Shown piece after piece: positions 34,443 to 43,600 of a stretch of DNA of 64,000 nucleotides; the first letter of the stretch is position 1, and every line of letters begins with the position of its first letter. The notes under the pieces were generated by a model that ran no database searches, was not told the DNA's origin, and saw only the letters and a program-made list of their open reading frames with translations. The position numbers and the translations under genes are program-made. Source of the stretch: Pseudomonas sp. SLFW (GTDB taxonomy: Bacteria; Pseudomonadota; Gammaproteobacteria; Pseudomonadales; Pseudomonadaceae); the NCBI RefSeq assembly GCF_009905615.1, contig NZ_JAAAKW010000010.1, forward strand, positions 124,001 to 188,000, in the 5' to 3' direction.

Positions 34443-34771
34443 GCAAGACCTCGTGACGCGATGGGTCATCGGGGAGAAGAGCGTGTCCCGAGACAAAAGC
34501 GACATTTTTCATCACTGGCAGAGTCTTGTCGATCAGCAATCCATTGAGGCGTGCTCAGGGAAGTCTCCATGCGTGCTGCGGGTGTATTGATGAATTGGCA
34601 TATTTGCTTATAACAATAATGAATTTATTTAATGCTGAAGGCGATGTTATGGTTCTATCCCGCCGCACTGAGCTTCGCGCTTGGCCCGAGGCGATCAGTC
34701 GGCGACCGCACAGGCGGACCGGTATTCATGTTCATGAACCGGTTCCGATGGAACCCCTGTGGAGACCACTC
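34443..34771. promoter_or_regulatory. Intergenic region with promoter of the first island gene
   Basis: A 329-base gap between the helicase gene and the first sulfur-island gene. It contains a sharply A/T-rich stretch (34595-34640) with GCTTATAACAATAATG, one copy of the A/T-rich motif shared by island promoters. No gene is supported inside it. Confidence 0.5.
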
Positions 34772-35749
34772 GTGTCGATCAAATCCCGTCTGCTGCGCAA
34801 CGCGTTATCTGCCTTTTGCTTCTCCGCTTTTATAGCGTCTACCCATGCCGCCGACTTGACCGTTGGCGATCAGAGCTACGGCGCCCGCACCGTCATGGAG
34901 GCAGCCGGTGTGCTGAAAGACCTGCCGTATTCGCTGGAGTGGAAGCAATTCACGGCCGGTTCTCCGGTGGCCGAGGCCTTGAACGTCGGCGCGCTGGACG
35001 TGGGCCTGTTGGGCGACGCTCCCGTTCTGTTTCTCGGCGCGTTGGGGGCGCCGATCAAGGTCATCGGCATTTCCCGGCAAAATCTGGAAGGCGTGGCGAT
35101 CGTAGTGGGCAAGGATTCGTCGATCAAATCGGTGGCAGACCTCAAAGGCAAGCGTCTGGCGATCTGGAAAGGTTCATGGAGCCAGCAGTTGATGCTCACC
35201 GCGTTGGACAAAGCCGGCGTGGCGCGCGATGCCGTGGAGTATCGCTATCTGAGCGCGCTCGACGCATCCCATGCGCTGGACGGCGGTTCCGTGGACGCCA
35301 TCGCCACGTGGGACCCCTACGTCATTCAGCAGGAGCGACAAGGCGCTCACGTGCTGGCAACGGCCAATACGTTGATCCCGGCGCAGAGTTTCATCGTCGC
35401 CAATGACAAAGCCATCAAGGACAAACGTGCGCAGATCACCGACTTCATTCAGCGCTTGCAGAAAGCGCGCGCCTGGTCGGTGGCCAACAAGCAGAACACC
35501 GATGCGTATGCCACGGCCTGGGCGGCGTTGAGCAAGGCCGATCCTGATGTGGCGCGGGGCTGGTTCGAGCGTTCGGCGACCACCGTGGTGCCCATTTCGC
35601 CGCAATCCATCGCTCAGGCCCAGCAGACTATCGACTTCTTCAACAAAGAGGGGCTGACGAAATCCTATCCGGCTGCCAATGTATTCGACGATTCGTTCAG
35701 TGCCGTGCTCGGGACGCCAGAGGCCGGGGCGACACAGGCGCAGCGTTAA
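34772..35749 (+). CDS. ABC transporter periplasmic binding protein, sulfonate/taurine type (copy 1)
   Basis: The protein has 325 residues with a signal peptide (LLRNALSAFCFSAFIASTHA, cleavage before ADLTVG). The mature part is an SsuA/TauA-type fold: GALDVGLLGDAPVLFLGA, KSVADLKGKRLAIWKG, GGSVDAIATWDPYV. The GTG start has GGAGA at a good distance; an ATG eight codons upstream is less well placed. It is followed 49 bases later by the molybdoenzyme gene, probably in the same transcript. No permease or ATPase gene is nearby. The ligand is likely an organosulfur compound. Confidence 0.85.
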   Translation: MSIKSRLLRNALSAFCFSAFIASTHAADLTVGDQSYGARTVMEAAGVLKDLPYSLEWKQFTAGSPVAEALNVGALDVGLLGDAPVLFLGALGAPIKVIGISRQNLEGVAIVVGKDSSIKSVADLKGKRLAIWKGSWSQQLMLTALDKAGVARDAVEYRYLSALDASHALDGGSVDAIATWDPYVIQQERQGAHVLATANTLIPAQSFIVANDKAIKDKRAQITDFIQRLQKARAWSVANKQNTDAYATAWAALSKADPDVARGWFERSATTVVPISPQSIAQAQQTIDFFNKEGLTKSYPAANVFDDSFSAVLGTPEAGATQAQR

Positions 35750-35798
35750 GGGCACCACACGCGGTTTTCGATGAGCAGGATGGGGGAGTGTTCGGGGC

Positions 35799-38087
35799 AT
35801 GAGTTTCACGTCGTTGCATTGGGGCGCTTATCGCCCGCGTGTTGTGAATGGACGGCTCGACGCGATGGAGCCGGTGTCGTGGGATGCCGATCCGTCGCCC
35901 ATCGGCGATTCGATTCCGGGGGCCATCGATTCGCCCACACGGATTCGTCGCCCGGCGATACGCCGCAGTTTTCTGGAGCGCTTCGGCGATCACCCGGCAT
36001 TGCGCAGTCCGCATTTGCGAGGGCAGGAAGGGTTCGTCGAAGTGCCGTGGGAAACGGCGCTGGAACTGGTCGCCAGCGAGCTCTCCCGAGTCAAGGGCGA
36101 GCACGGCAACCGGGCGATTTTCGGTGGCAGCTACGGTTGGGGCAGCGCCGGACGTTTTCATCATGCGCAAAGCCAGCTGCACCGCTTCCTCAATGGGTTT
36201 GGCGGCTACGTGTACAGCGTTGACAGCTACAGCCTCGGCGCCGGTCGGGTGCTGATGCCTCACATCGTCGGCAATATGGATTGGCTGCTGGCGGCGCACA
36301 CCTCCTGGCAGAACCTGGCGCAGCATTGCGAGCTGTTCGTGGCCTTTGGCGGGCTGCCGGTCAAGAACGCCCAATGCAGCCCCGGTGGCGCCAGCGATCA
36401 TTTGGTCGAGGGCGGGATTCAGCGGATGTCCGAGGCCGGGGTGAGGTTCGTGAACGTCAGCCCGCTGCGAGACGATCTGGTCGGCCCTCGACACAACGAG
36501 TGGCTGGCTGTTCGGCCAGGGAGTGACACGGCGCTGATGATGGCGCTGTGCTGGGTGCTGGTCGACGAGGGTCTGCACCACGAAGACTTTTTACAGCGTT
36601 ACACCGTGGGGCACGAACGCTTCATCGAGTACCTCCAAGGCCGCGTAGACGGCATCGCCAAAACCCCGAAGTGGGCGGCCGCGCTGACTGACATACCCGC
36701 GTCGCGCATTACCACGATGGCACGAGAGATGGCCAGCAAACGCACGATGATCAACATCGCCTATTCGCTGCAACGTTCGGTGCACGGCGAGCAGCCCTTC
36801 TGGATGACCGTGACCCTCGCCGCGATGCTGGGGCAGATCGGCCTGCCGGGCGGCGGATTCGGGTTGGGTTACGGCTGCATGAACAACACCGGCAGTGGGC
36901 GCAAGGCGTTTTCAGGCCCGCGCTTTTCTCAAGGCGTGAACCCGGTGAAGGATTTCATTCCCGTGGCGCGGGTCACTGACATGCTGCTCAACCCCGGCGC
37001 GCCCTTCGACTACAACGGCCAGCGGCTGCACTACCCCGATATTCGGCTGGTGTACTGGGCCGGGGGTAACATCTTCCATCACCATCAGGATTTGAACCGG
37101 TTGCTGGAAGCCTGGGAGCGTCCGGAAACCATCATCGTCCACGAACAGTACTGGACCGCTCAGGCCAAATACGCTGACATCGTGCTGCCCGCCACGACGG
37201 CGCTGGAGCGCGATGACATTGGCAGCGCGGCATCTGACCGCTACATGATTGCCATGAAGCAAGCCATCGAGCCGGTGGGCGAGTCGCGGGACGATTATTC
37301 GATTCTGGCGGACCTCTCCCGACGTCTGGATTTCGAGAGCGTCTTCACCGAAGGGCGCGATGCGGGTCAATGGCTGCGCTTTATCTACGACGAATCCCAC
37401 CAGCGGGCCAACAGCTTTGGCATCGCGCTCCCGGATTACGATCAGTTCTGGCGCGACGGGCTGTTCGAGATCGACTACCCACCCAGCGATACCGTGCTGC
37501 TTCAGGCGTTTCGTGAGGACCCGGTGGCCAATCGATTGCCGACGCCATCGGGCAGGATCGAAATCTTCAGCGAGCGGATTGCAGGCTTTGGCTACGCCGA
37601 CTGCCCGGGCCACCCGGTCTGGCTCGACACGCCACCCAAGACGTTCCCGTTGCACCTGTTGTCAAACCAGCCGAAAACCCGCCTGCACAGCCAGTACGAC
37701 CATGGTAGCTACAGTCAGGCGTCGAAAGTGCAGGGGCGGGAACCGCTGACCCTCAATCGCCAGGATGCCCGGGCGCGCGGCATTTCCGAGGGTGATGTGG
37801 TCAAGGTCTGGAATGAGCGTGGGGCGTTTCTGGCGGGGGTGATTGTGTCCGACGACATTCGAACCGGCGTGGTGCAAATCGCCACGGGGGCCTGGTACGA
37901 CCCGCTGAACAAGGCCCAGCCCCGATGCCTGGAAAAACACGGCAACCCCAATGTCGTGACCGAAGACATCGGGTCGTCGAGCCTGTCGCAAGGCTGCGCA
38001 GCGCAGACCGCCTCGGTAGAGATTGAAAAATGGGTGGGGGCGGTACCGGAAATCACAGCTTTCGAGCCGCCGGTGATGGTGGTGTAG
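35799..38087 (+). CDS. Cytoplasmic molybdopterin oxidoreductase, BisC/DMSO-reductase family
   Basis: The protein has 762 residues. It matches BisC/TorA-type enzymes: N-terminal SLHWGAYRPRVVNGRL, SYGWGSAGRFHHAQSQ (Trp114 region), and the molybdenum ligand Ser145 in SYSLGAGR. There is no 4Fe-4S cysteine motif and no Tat signal, so it works in the cytosol like E. coli BisC, which reduces biotin sulfoxide and free methionine sulfoxide. The C terminus has the bis-MGD-binding domain (LSNQPKTRLHSQYDHG). Its place after a sulfonate-type binding protein suggests it reduces an imported S-oxide or N-oxide (inference). Confidence 0.85.
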   Translation: MSFTSLHWGAYRPRVVNGRLDAMEPVSWDADPSPIGDSIPGAIDSPTRIRRPAIRRSFLERFGDHPALRSPHLRGQEGFVEVPWETALELVASELSRVKGEHGNRAIFGGSYGWGSAGRFHHAQSQLHRFLNGFGGYVYSVDSYSLGAGRVLMPHIVGNMDWLLAAHTSWQNLAQHCELFVAFGGLPVKNAQCSPGGASDHLVEGGIQRMSEAGVRFVNVSPLRDDLVGPRHNEWLAVRPGSDTALMMALCWVLVDEGLHHEDFLQRYTVGHERFIEYLQGRVDGIAKTPKWAAALTDIPASRITTMAREMASKRTMINIAYSLQRSVHGEQPFWMTVTLAAMLGQIGLPGGGFGLGYGCMNNTGSGRKAFSGPRFSQGVNPVKDFIPVARVTDMLLNPGAPFDYNGQRLHYPDIRLVYWAGGNIFHHHQDLNRLLEAWERPETIIVHEQYWTAQAKYADIVLPATTALERDDIGSAASDRYMIAMKQAIEPVGESRDDYSILADLSRRLDFESVFTEGRDAGQWLRFIYDESHQRANSFGIALPDYDQFWRDGLFEIDYPPSDTVLLQAFREDPVANRLPTPSGRIEIFSERIAGFGYADCPGHPVWLDTPPKTFPLHLLSNQPKTRLHSQYDHGSYSQASKVQGREPLTLNRQDARARGISEGDVVKVWNERGAFLAGVIVSDDIRTGVVQIATGAWYDPLNKAQPRCLEKHGNPNVVTEDIGSSSLSQGCAAQTASVEIEKWVGAVPEITAFEPPVMVV

Positions 38088-38172
38088 AGGGTTGGGAGCC
38101 TCCATAGCAGCCCGGCGTGTCGGCAGTGTGACCGCCGCTATTGCCAGCACGCCGGGCTGGTACCGGGAGGCT

Positions 38173-39360
38173 TCAAGTCCGCTGATTCAACCGCCCCGCA
38201 AACACCGCCTTCCCGACCCCCTGCAACACCACATCATTCTGTGGCGTGTGCACCCGGCCGCACACGACGTTGCGGTAGTGCCGTTGCAGCGGGTTGCTGC
38301 GGGACAGGCCGGGATTGCCGGTGGCTTCGATGGCCAATTCCACCGCGCGGATCGCGTTGGCGGTCACCAGGTATTTGATCTGAGGCGCATGGCTGGCAGG
38401 TGTCAAGCCATGGGTTGCGGCGTCAATCAGGGTTCGGTTGGCGAACAGCAGCGTGTCGATGTGGCCCACGGCTTCCTGAAACCGGGGCAGGGTCGACAAT
38501 GAGGCGCCGAGGTTCGACGGCGTGCGGGTCTCCAGAAAATCCACCAGCCAGTCCCGCGCCGATTGCGCAATGCCGTCGTAAACCGACGACAACAGCACCG
38601 ACATCCACAGTAGACCCGAGGCGTCCAGTTCCGGTTGCGCCAGGCGCGCAAGGCTCACATTGACCGCCTGATCCAACGGCACCAGCACGTCCTCGAACAC
38701 CACTTCATGACTGCACGTGGCACGCATGCCCAGATGGTCCCAATCCTCGACGATGCGCACGCCGGGGCTGTCCTTGCGCACCAGCCAGACGCCCACCAGC
38801 GGATCGTCGTCGTCACTGCGCGCCCAGACGTTGAACCAGGTCAGGCCGTGACTGCCGGTCGAGTAAATCTTCCGCCCGTTGAGCCGCCAGCCTTCCGCCG
38901 TACGGTGAGCTGTCGTGGCGGGAAGACCGCCTCGCGAGGGTGAGCCGAGGTCCGGTTCGACACGCAGCGCGTTGAGCAGCGCGCCGTTTTTCACCGCGTC
39001 CAGCCCCACGTGCCGACGCAGGTGCTCCGGCCAGTTGGGCGTCAGTTGCAGTCGCGCATGTTGCAGGTATTGCATCACCAGAATCAGCGCGGTGGACGGT
39101 TCACCGCGGGCCACGGCACTGATGACCTGTTGCGCCTGCTTGAGGTCCGCGCCGCCGCCGCCCAGCGATTGGGGAACGGTCAGGCCGAGCAGCTTGTGCT
39201 CATGCAGCAGGCGAAAATTGTCATGGGGAAACTCACCACTGTCGTCGTAATGCTCAGCGGTTTCGGCCAGACGCTGAGTGATGCCGCGCAAGCGTTCAAC
39301 GAACGCTTCATCGGACTCGACCTCTGTCACGATGGCTTGGCGATTCACCCCCGCGTTCAT
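38173..39360 (-). CDS. Acyl-CoA-dehydrogenase-fold flavin monooxygenase, SfnB/DszC type
   Basis: The protein has 395 residues with the acyl-CoA dehydrogenase fold: N-terminal helices, a middle beta domain (KIYSTGSHGLTWFNVWARSDDDDPLVGVWLVRKDSPGV), and a C-terminal helical bundle ending NPGLSRSNPLQRHYRNVVCGRVHTPQND. The typical catalytic glutamate of fatty acyl-CoA dehydrogenases is missing from the C-terminal region and the ending resembles DszC, SfnB and related FMNH2-dependent monooxygenases in sulfur operons. It overlaps the LLM monooxygenase by four bases and is last in the operon. Confidence 0.82.
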   Translation of the reverse strand: MNAGVNRQAIVTEVESDEAFVERLRGITQRLAETAEHYDDSGEFPHDNFRLLHEHKLLGLTVPQSLGGGGADLKQAQQVISAVARGEPSTALILVMQYLQHARLQLTPNWPEHLRRHVGLDAVKNGALLNALRVEPDLGSPSRGGLPATTAHRTAEGWRLNGRKIYSTGSHGLTWFNVWARSDDDDPLVGVWLVRKDSPGVRIVEDWDHLGMRATCSHEVVFEDVLVPLDQAVNVSLARLAQPELDASGLLWMSVLLSSVYDGIAQSARDWLVDFLETRTPSNLGASLSTLPRFQEAVGHIDTLLFANRTLIDAATHGLTPASHAPQIKYLVTANAIRAVELAIEATGNPGLSRSNPLQRHYRNVVCGRVHTPQNDVVLQGVGKAVFAGRLNQRT

Positions 39361-40724
39361 GCCGATGCCTGCGCGGTTGCTTGCGAGACGGGCTGCGAGG
39401 CGTCTTCCCGCGCCGCCGTGTAGCGGTTCACCGGGAACTCAAGCCCGAAATGTTCGCGCAGGGTTGAGCCTGTGTACTCGGTGCGTTGCAGGCCTCGTTG
39501 TTGCAGCACGGGGATCACCAGCTCCGTGAAATATTTCAGGCCGTCTGGCAGCAGCGAATTAATGATGAAACCGTCGCTAGCGCCATTCTCGAACCAATGC
39601 TGAATCTGATCGGCGACCTGTTCCGGCGTGCCGACGAACTCACGACGCGGCCGGGAGAAATCCAGCGCCACTTGGCGCAATGTCAGGTTGTGTTCCCGCG
39701 CCTGTTGCTTGATGCGATCCGAACCGCCTTTCTGGCTGTTGGAGCCCAAATCGCCCAAGTCGGGGAACGGCGCGTCCAAGGGGTATTGCGTGAAGTCGTG
39801 ATCGTTGAACGGGCGACCCAGCGCAACGATGGCGTCTTCGATGCTCACCAGTTCCACGGCCTGTTGATAGCGGCGCTCCACCTCGTCGGCATCGCGGCCA
39901 ACGATCGGGCGAATGCCGGGCAGGATCGACAGGTCATCGGGGTTGCGACCGAAGCCTTTGGCGCGACGCATGAGGTCGGCGTAGTAGGCTTTTGATTCTT
40001 CGAACGACTCGGCATGGACGAAGATTGCGTCGGAATATTCCGCTGCGAAGTTACGGCCATCCTCCGAGGTTCCCGCCTGAAACAGCACCGGCTGACCTTG
40101 GCGTGAGCGAGCGATATTCAGCGGGCCTTTGACCTGGAAAAACTCACCCTGGTGGTTCAGCGGGTGCAGCTTGTCGCGGTCGAAGAATTCGCCCGTTTGT
40201 TTGTCGCGGGTGAAGGCGTCGTCCTCCCACGAGTCCCACAGCCCCTTGACCGTCGAGACGTGTTCCTTGGCGATGCGGTAGCGCACGGCGTGAGGAGGGT
40301 GTTCGCTTTTGCTGAAGTTTTCCGCCGTGCCACTGAGCCACGACGTGACGATGTTCCAGCCTGCACGGCCGCCGCTGATGTGGTCCAGCGACGAGAACTG
40401 CCGCGCCACCTGAAACGGCTCGGTGTAGCTGACAGTGACGGTTGCCACCAGGCCGATTTTCGAGGTGGTCGCTGCCAGCGCTGAGAGGATGGTCAGCGGC
40501 TCGAAACGGTTGAGGTAATGGGGGCTGGATTTCTCGTGAATGTGCAGGCTGTCGGCGATGAACACGAAGTCGAATTTCGCGTCTTCGGCCAGTTGCGCCT
40601 GCCCCTTGTACCACTGGAAGTTGGTGCTCGCGTCGGCCTGCGCATCCGGGTGGCGCCATTCGCCCCAGCCATGACCGACGCCGTGGACCATCGCGCCGAA
40701 TTTGAGTTGACGGGGTGTGCTCAT
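39357..40724 (-). CDS. FMN-dependent monooxygenase, NtaA/SnaA/DszA family
   Basis: The protein has 455 residues, the size of the DszA/NtaA group of luciferase-like enzymes. Signatures: VHGVGHGWGEWRHPDAQADASTN-type N terminus, FDFVFIADSLH, SGGRAGWNIVTSWLSGTAENF and LFQAGTSEDGRNFAAEYSDAIFV. It should use FMNH2 from a separate reductase to oxygenate a sulfur or nitrogen compound and break a C-S or C-N bond. ATG at 40724 follows GGAG. Upstream is binding-protein copy 2 with a 25-base gap; downstream is the SfnB-type gene with a 4-base overlap. Confidence 0.88.
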   Translation of the reverse strand: MSTPRQLKFGAMVHGVGHGWGEWRHPDAQADASTNFQWYKGQAQLAEDAKFDFVFIADSLHIHEKSSPHYLNRFEPLTILSALAATTSKIGLVATVTVSYTEPFQVARQFSSLDHISGGRAGWNIVTSWLSGTAENFSKSEHPPHAVRYRIAKEHVSTVKGLWDSWEDDAFTRDKQTGEFFDRDKLHPLNHQGEFFQVKGPLNIARSRQGQPVLFQAGTSEDGRNFAAEYSDAIFVHAESFEESKAYYADLMRRAKGFGRNPDDLSILPGIRPIVGRDADEVERRYQQAVELVSIEDAIVALGRPFNDHDFTQYPLDAPFPDLGDLGSNSQKGGSDRIKQQAREHNLTLRQVALDFSRPRREFVGTPEQVADQIQHWFENGASDGFIINSLLPDGLKYFTELVIPVLQQRGLQRTEYTGSTLREHFGLEFPVNRYTAAREDASQPVSQATAQASA

Positions 40725-40749
40725 GAGGTGCTCTCCTGGAGTCGGTCGC

Positions 40750-41760
40750 TTAGCGCGCAGCCTGGGAATCGGTTTTCTCGGCAGCCTGCTCGGCGGCGAG
40801 GCGGATGGCGTTGAAGCCAGGATCGAAGCCGTTGGAGACATCGACGTGTTTATTCAGAATGCCTTCGCGCTCATAGATGTTGGCGGTGTTTTGCAGGCCC
40901 TTGATCACGCTGTCATCAATGCTGACGCGCTCCATCTTGGTGTCCTGGTTGACGGCCAGATGCACTTCGACGGGCAGGCCGGTGACCTTGGTCTGGGCGG
41001 CTGCGTATTCCTTCGGATGGGCGTTGACCCAGCGGTAGGCGCGGTCCAGACGCACGACGAAATCGTCCAGTTGTTCACGTTTCTCGGTGATCGCCTTGCT
41101 GGTGGCGGCGAGGTAGGAATGGTTGGTCAGTAGGTCCGGGCCATTGGGCAGGATGCGTGCACCGCTCTGGGTGGCGACCGTGGTATACGGCGCCCAAGTG
41201 GCCCATGCATCAGCGTCGCCGTTGTCGAGGATCAGTCGCGATTCGCTTGGCAACAGGAAGACAAATTTGACGTCGCTGGTTTCCAGGCCTGCTTCGTTGA
41301 GCGCGCGAATCGCCAGGTAATGCCCGATCGAACCGCGCCCGGTGACGATGCGCTTGCCCTTGAGGTCGGCGACGGATTTGACCGGCGAGTCGTTACGGAC
41401 GATCAGCGCCGTGGTGTAGCGCCCGTCGACGTGGGTAATGCTGATCACCTTCAGCGGACCCCCTGCGCCGAGTGCGAAGACATACGGCGCATCGCCCAGC
41501 GCACCCACGTCCACCGCGCCCGCATTCAGCGCTTCACCCAATGGCGAGGCGGACGGGAATTCGGAGAATTTGATGTCGTAGGGCACGTCCTTCAGCTCGC
41601 CGGAGACCTCCAGCAGCACCTTCAATGCCGATTTCTGATTGGCGACCAAGAGCGGTTGCAGGGCTTCGGCGGCCTGGCTGTATTGGCCGAACGACAGCGT
41701 CAGCAGCGCGCCCAACAGGAGCTTTTTGACGCGCAGCGATTTGAGAATGGGGGCGGACAT
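40750..41760 (-). CDS. ABC transporter periplasmic binding protein, sulfonate/taurine type (copy 2)
   Basis: The protein has 336 residues with a signal peptide (KKLLLGALLTLSFGQYSQA, cleavage before AEALQ). The fold signature matches SsuA/TauA: GAVDVGALGDAPYVFALGAGGPLKVI, KSVADLKGKRIVTGRGSIGHY, GDADAWATWAPYTTVA. It leads an operon with the two monooxygenases, so its ligand is probably their substrate or a related sulfur compound. No ABC permease or ATPase gene accompanies it. Upstream lies a 259-base A/T-rich control region. Confidence 0.87.
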   Translation of the reverse strand: MSAPILKSLRVKKLLLGALLTLSFGQYSQAAEALQPLLVANQKSALKVLLEVSGELKDVPYDIKFSEFPSASPLGEALNAGAVDVGALGDAPYVFALGAGGPLKVISITHVDGRYTTALIVRNDSPVKSVADLKGKRIVTGRGSIGHYLAIRALNEAGLETSDVKFVFLLPSESRLILDNGDADAWATWAPYTTVATQSGARILPNGPDLLTNHSYLAATSKAITEKREQLDDFVVRLDRAYRWVNAHPKEYAAAQTKVTGLPVEVHLAVNQDTKMERVSIDDSVIKGLQNTANIYEREGILNKHVDVSNGFDPGFNAIRLAAEQAAEKTDSQAAR

Positions 41761-42019
41761 GAAGCGTGTCTCCAGGCTTGGAAAAAGGTTTGGGCCTCCG
41801 CCTGGAAAGGGGTCGGCTTTCAGGGTTATGACCTTAAGCCTATAAGAAACGCATTAGAAGTATTTTTTGGTTATATGCTAATTATGTATTTGGTTAATTT
41901 TGGTGGTTTTTAATATTAATTTATTGCATTTAGTGGCTTGAAGGACATACGGCCTCATGAGCGTACCCACGCACTGCGTGGGTACGATCGTCAAGGCGTC
42001 TTAAATCGGAAAGCTCGGT
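41761..42019. promoter_or_regulatory. A/T-rich control region and hairpin repeat between two island operons
   Basis: Includes ATATGCTAATTATG (41874-41886) and TATAAGAAACGCATTAG (from 41841), copies of the shared island motif, upstream of binding-protein copy 2. A hairpin CGTACCCACGCA/TGCGTGGGTACG at 41962-41986 lies just past the rhodanese stop and may end that operon. No gene. Confidence 0.5.
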
Positions 42020-43600
42020 TTAAATCACATTAAACCCATGCGTCCCATCCCGACCCAACTGCTCCACCAGTCCGAATTCCCAATCCAGGTAGGCTTGCAT
42101 CGCTTCACGCGGCGCGTCGGTGCCTTCATAGGGGCGGCGATAGCGGTCGATGCGGGGGGAGGCGAGGTGGGTTTCACCGCTCTCCAGCTCGAAGCCGGCC
42201 TTCACCCAGCTGGCCGTGCCGTCCTTGAGCAGGAACACGGGCTTGCCGGTCAGCGCTTCGACTTCCGGCACGGCCAGGCGCGCCAGCTTGCTGCTGCCAC
42301 AGGTCAGCACGTATTGCTCGGCCGCAGGGATTTTGCGCAGTGCGCTGGACAGGTCGGCGCGCAAGGTCCACCAAGCGCCCGGAATGTGCTGCTTCACGTA
42401 ATTGGCGCTGGCGGTGAAATCCAGCACGGCGACGCTGCCGTGTGCCTGCCATTGGCGCAGGGTGTCGGGGCTGATCTCCTCGACCTGCCACGGCGTCGGG
42501 ATCGGCGCGTTCCAAGGGCCTTTCTCGCTGAAGTCCTGAGGGCGCAGATCGTCGAGCACGACCACTTCCCAACCCAGCTGAGCCAGCCACGACGCCGACA
42601 TGTTGGCCCTGACGCCGTCGTCGTCGACCAGCACGATCCTTGCGCCCCGCACGCTGGCGTAATGATCGGTTTCCTGCACCAACTGGCCACCCGGCGTCGA
42701 GCGTGCGCCCGGCAAGTGCCCGGCCTCGTATTCTTCTGGGGTGCGCACGTCGAACAGGTACGTTGTGCGAGCTGCTTCGGTTCGCCAGGCGTTCAGGTCA
42801 GAGCGTTTGCCGCGCTTCACACCCGCTTTGTCGGCCACTTTGCGGGCATCCTCGCGAGCGGCGGACAGCGTGTTGTCACTGACCTCGGCAAAGCGGCGCG
42901 ACTGACCGTGATCCAGAGTTTGCCCCGCCAGTAACCAGCCGATAGTGCCGTTGCGCAGGGCTGAAACCGGGTTTGGCAGGCCTGCATTCACCAGCGATTG
43001 CGTGCCGATGATGCTGCGCGTGCGCCCGGCGCAGTTCACGATGATGCGGGTCTTCGGGTCCGGCGCCAGTTCGCGGGCGCGCAACACCAGCTCGGCACCC
43101 GGAACGCTGACGCCGGTGGGAATGCTCATGGTCTGGTATTCGTCATAGCGGCGGGCATCGAGCACCACCACGTCGGCTTTGCTGTCGAGCAGGGCTTTCA
43201 CTTCCTCGGCGGCGAGCGACGGCGTATGACGATGGTGCTCGACCAGTTCGCCAAACGCTTTGCTCGGCACGTTAACGTCGATGAACAGTTCGCCGCCCGC
43301 GTCGCGCCAGCCTTGCAAACCACCTTCGAGCAGCCTTACGTCGGTGTAGCCAAGATCCCACAGCCGGGTGAGGGCAGGCTGAACCAGGCCCTCGCCGTTG
43401 TCATACAGGGTGATTGCGGTGTCGCGGCGCGGGATGCGCGACAGCACCTCCAGCTCCAGTTTCGACAGCGGGATGTTCGCCGCAAACAGGGGGTGAGCTT
43501 CGGCAAAAGGCGCTTCTTCGCGCACGTCCACCAGAGCGACTTCTTCCTTATTCAGCAGTGCGTTGCGAATGTCGGCAAATGATCGGGTGTTTTGAGTCAT
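42020..43600 (-). CDS. Four-domain rhodanese-related sulfurtransferase
   Basis: The protein has 526 residues with four rhodanese units. Domain 2 has an active Cys190 (VNCAGRTRS) and domain 4 has Cys434 (TCGSSKLA). Domains 1 and 3 have Asp at the equivalent loop (DNGEG near 67-71; DDDGV near 326-330) and are probably inactive. It likely moves sulfane sulfur or forms thiosulfate or sulfite from persulfides in the cytosol. Its start overlaps the thiol dioxygenase stop by four bases, so the two are coupled. From memory, P. aeruginosa PA2602-PA2603 has the same pair. Confidence 0.88.
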   Translation of the reverse strand: MTQNTRSFADIRNALLNKEEVALVDVREEAPFAEAHPLFAANIPLSKLELEVLSRIPRRDTAITLYDNGEGLVQPALTRLWDLGYTDVRLLEGGLQGWRDAGGELFIDVNVPSKAFGELVEHHRHTPSLAAEEVKALLDSKADVVVLDARRYDEYQTMSIPTGVSVPGAELVLRARELAPDPKTRIIVNCAGRTRSIIGTQSLVNAGLPNPVSALRNGTIGWLLAGQTLDHGQSRRFAEVSDNTLSAAREDARKVADKAGVKRGKRSDLNAWRTEAARTTYLFDVRTPEEYEAGHLPGARSTPGGQLVQETDHYASVRGARIVLVDDDGVRANMSASWLAQLGWEVVVLDDLRPQDFSEKGPWNAPIPTPWQVEEISPDTLRQWQAHGSVAVLDFTASANYVKQHIPGAWWTLRADLSSALRKIPAAEQYVLTCGSSKLARLAVPEVEALTGKPVFLLKDGTASWVKAGFELESGETHLASPRIDRYRRPYEGTDAPREAMQAYLDWEFGLVEQLGRDGTHGFNVI

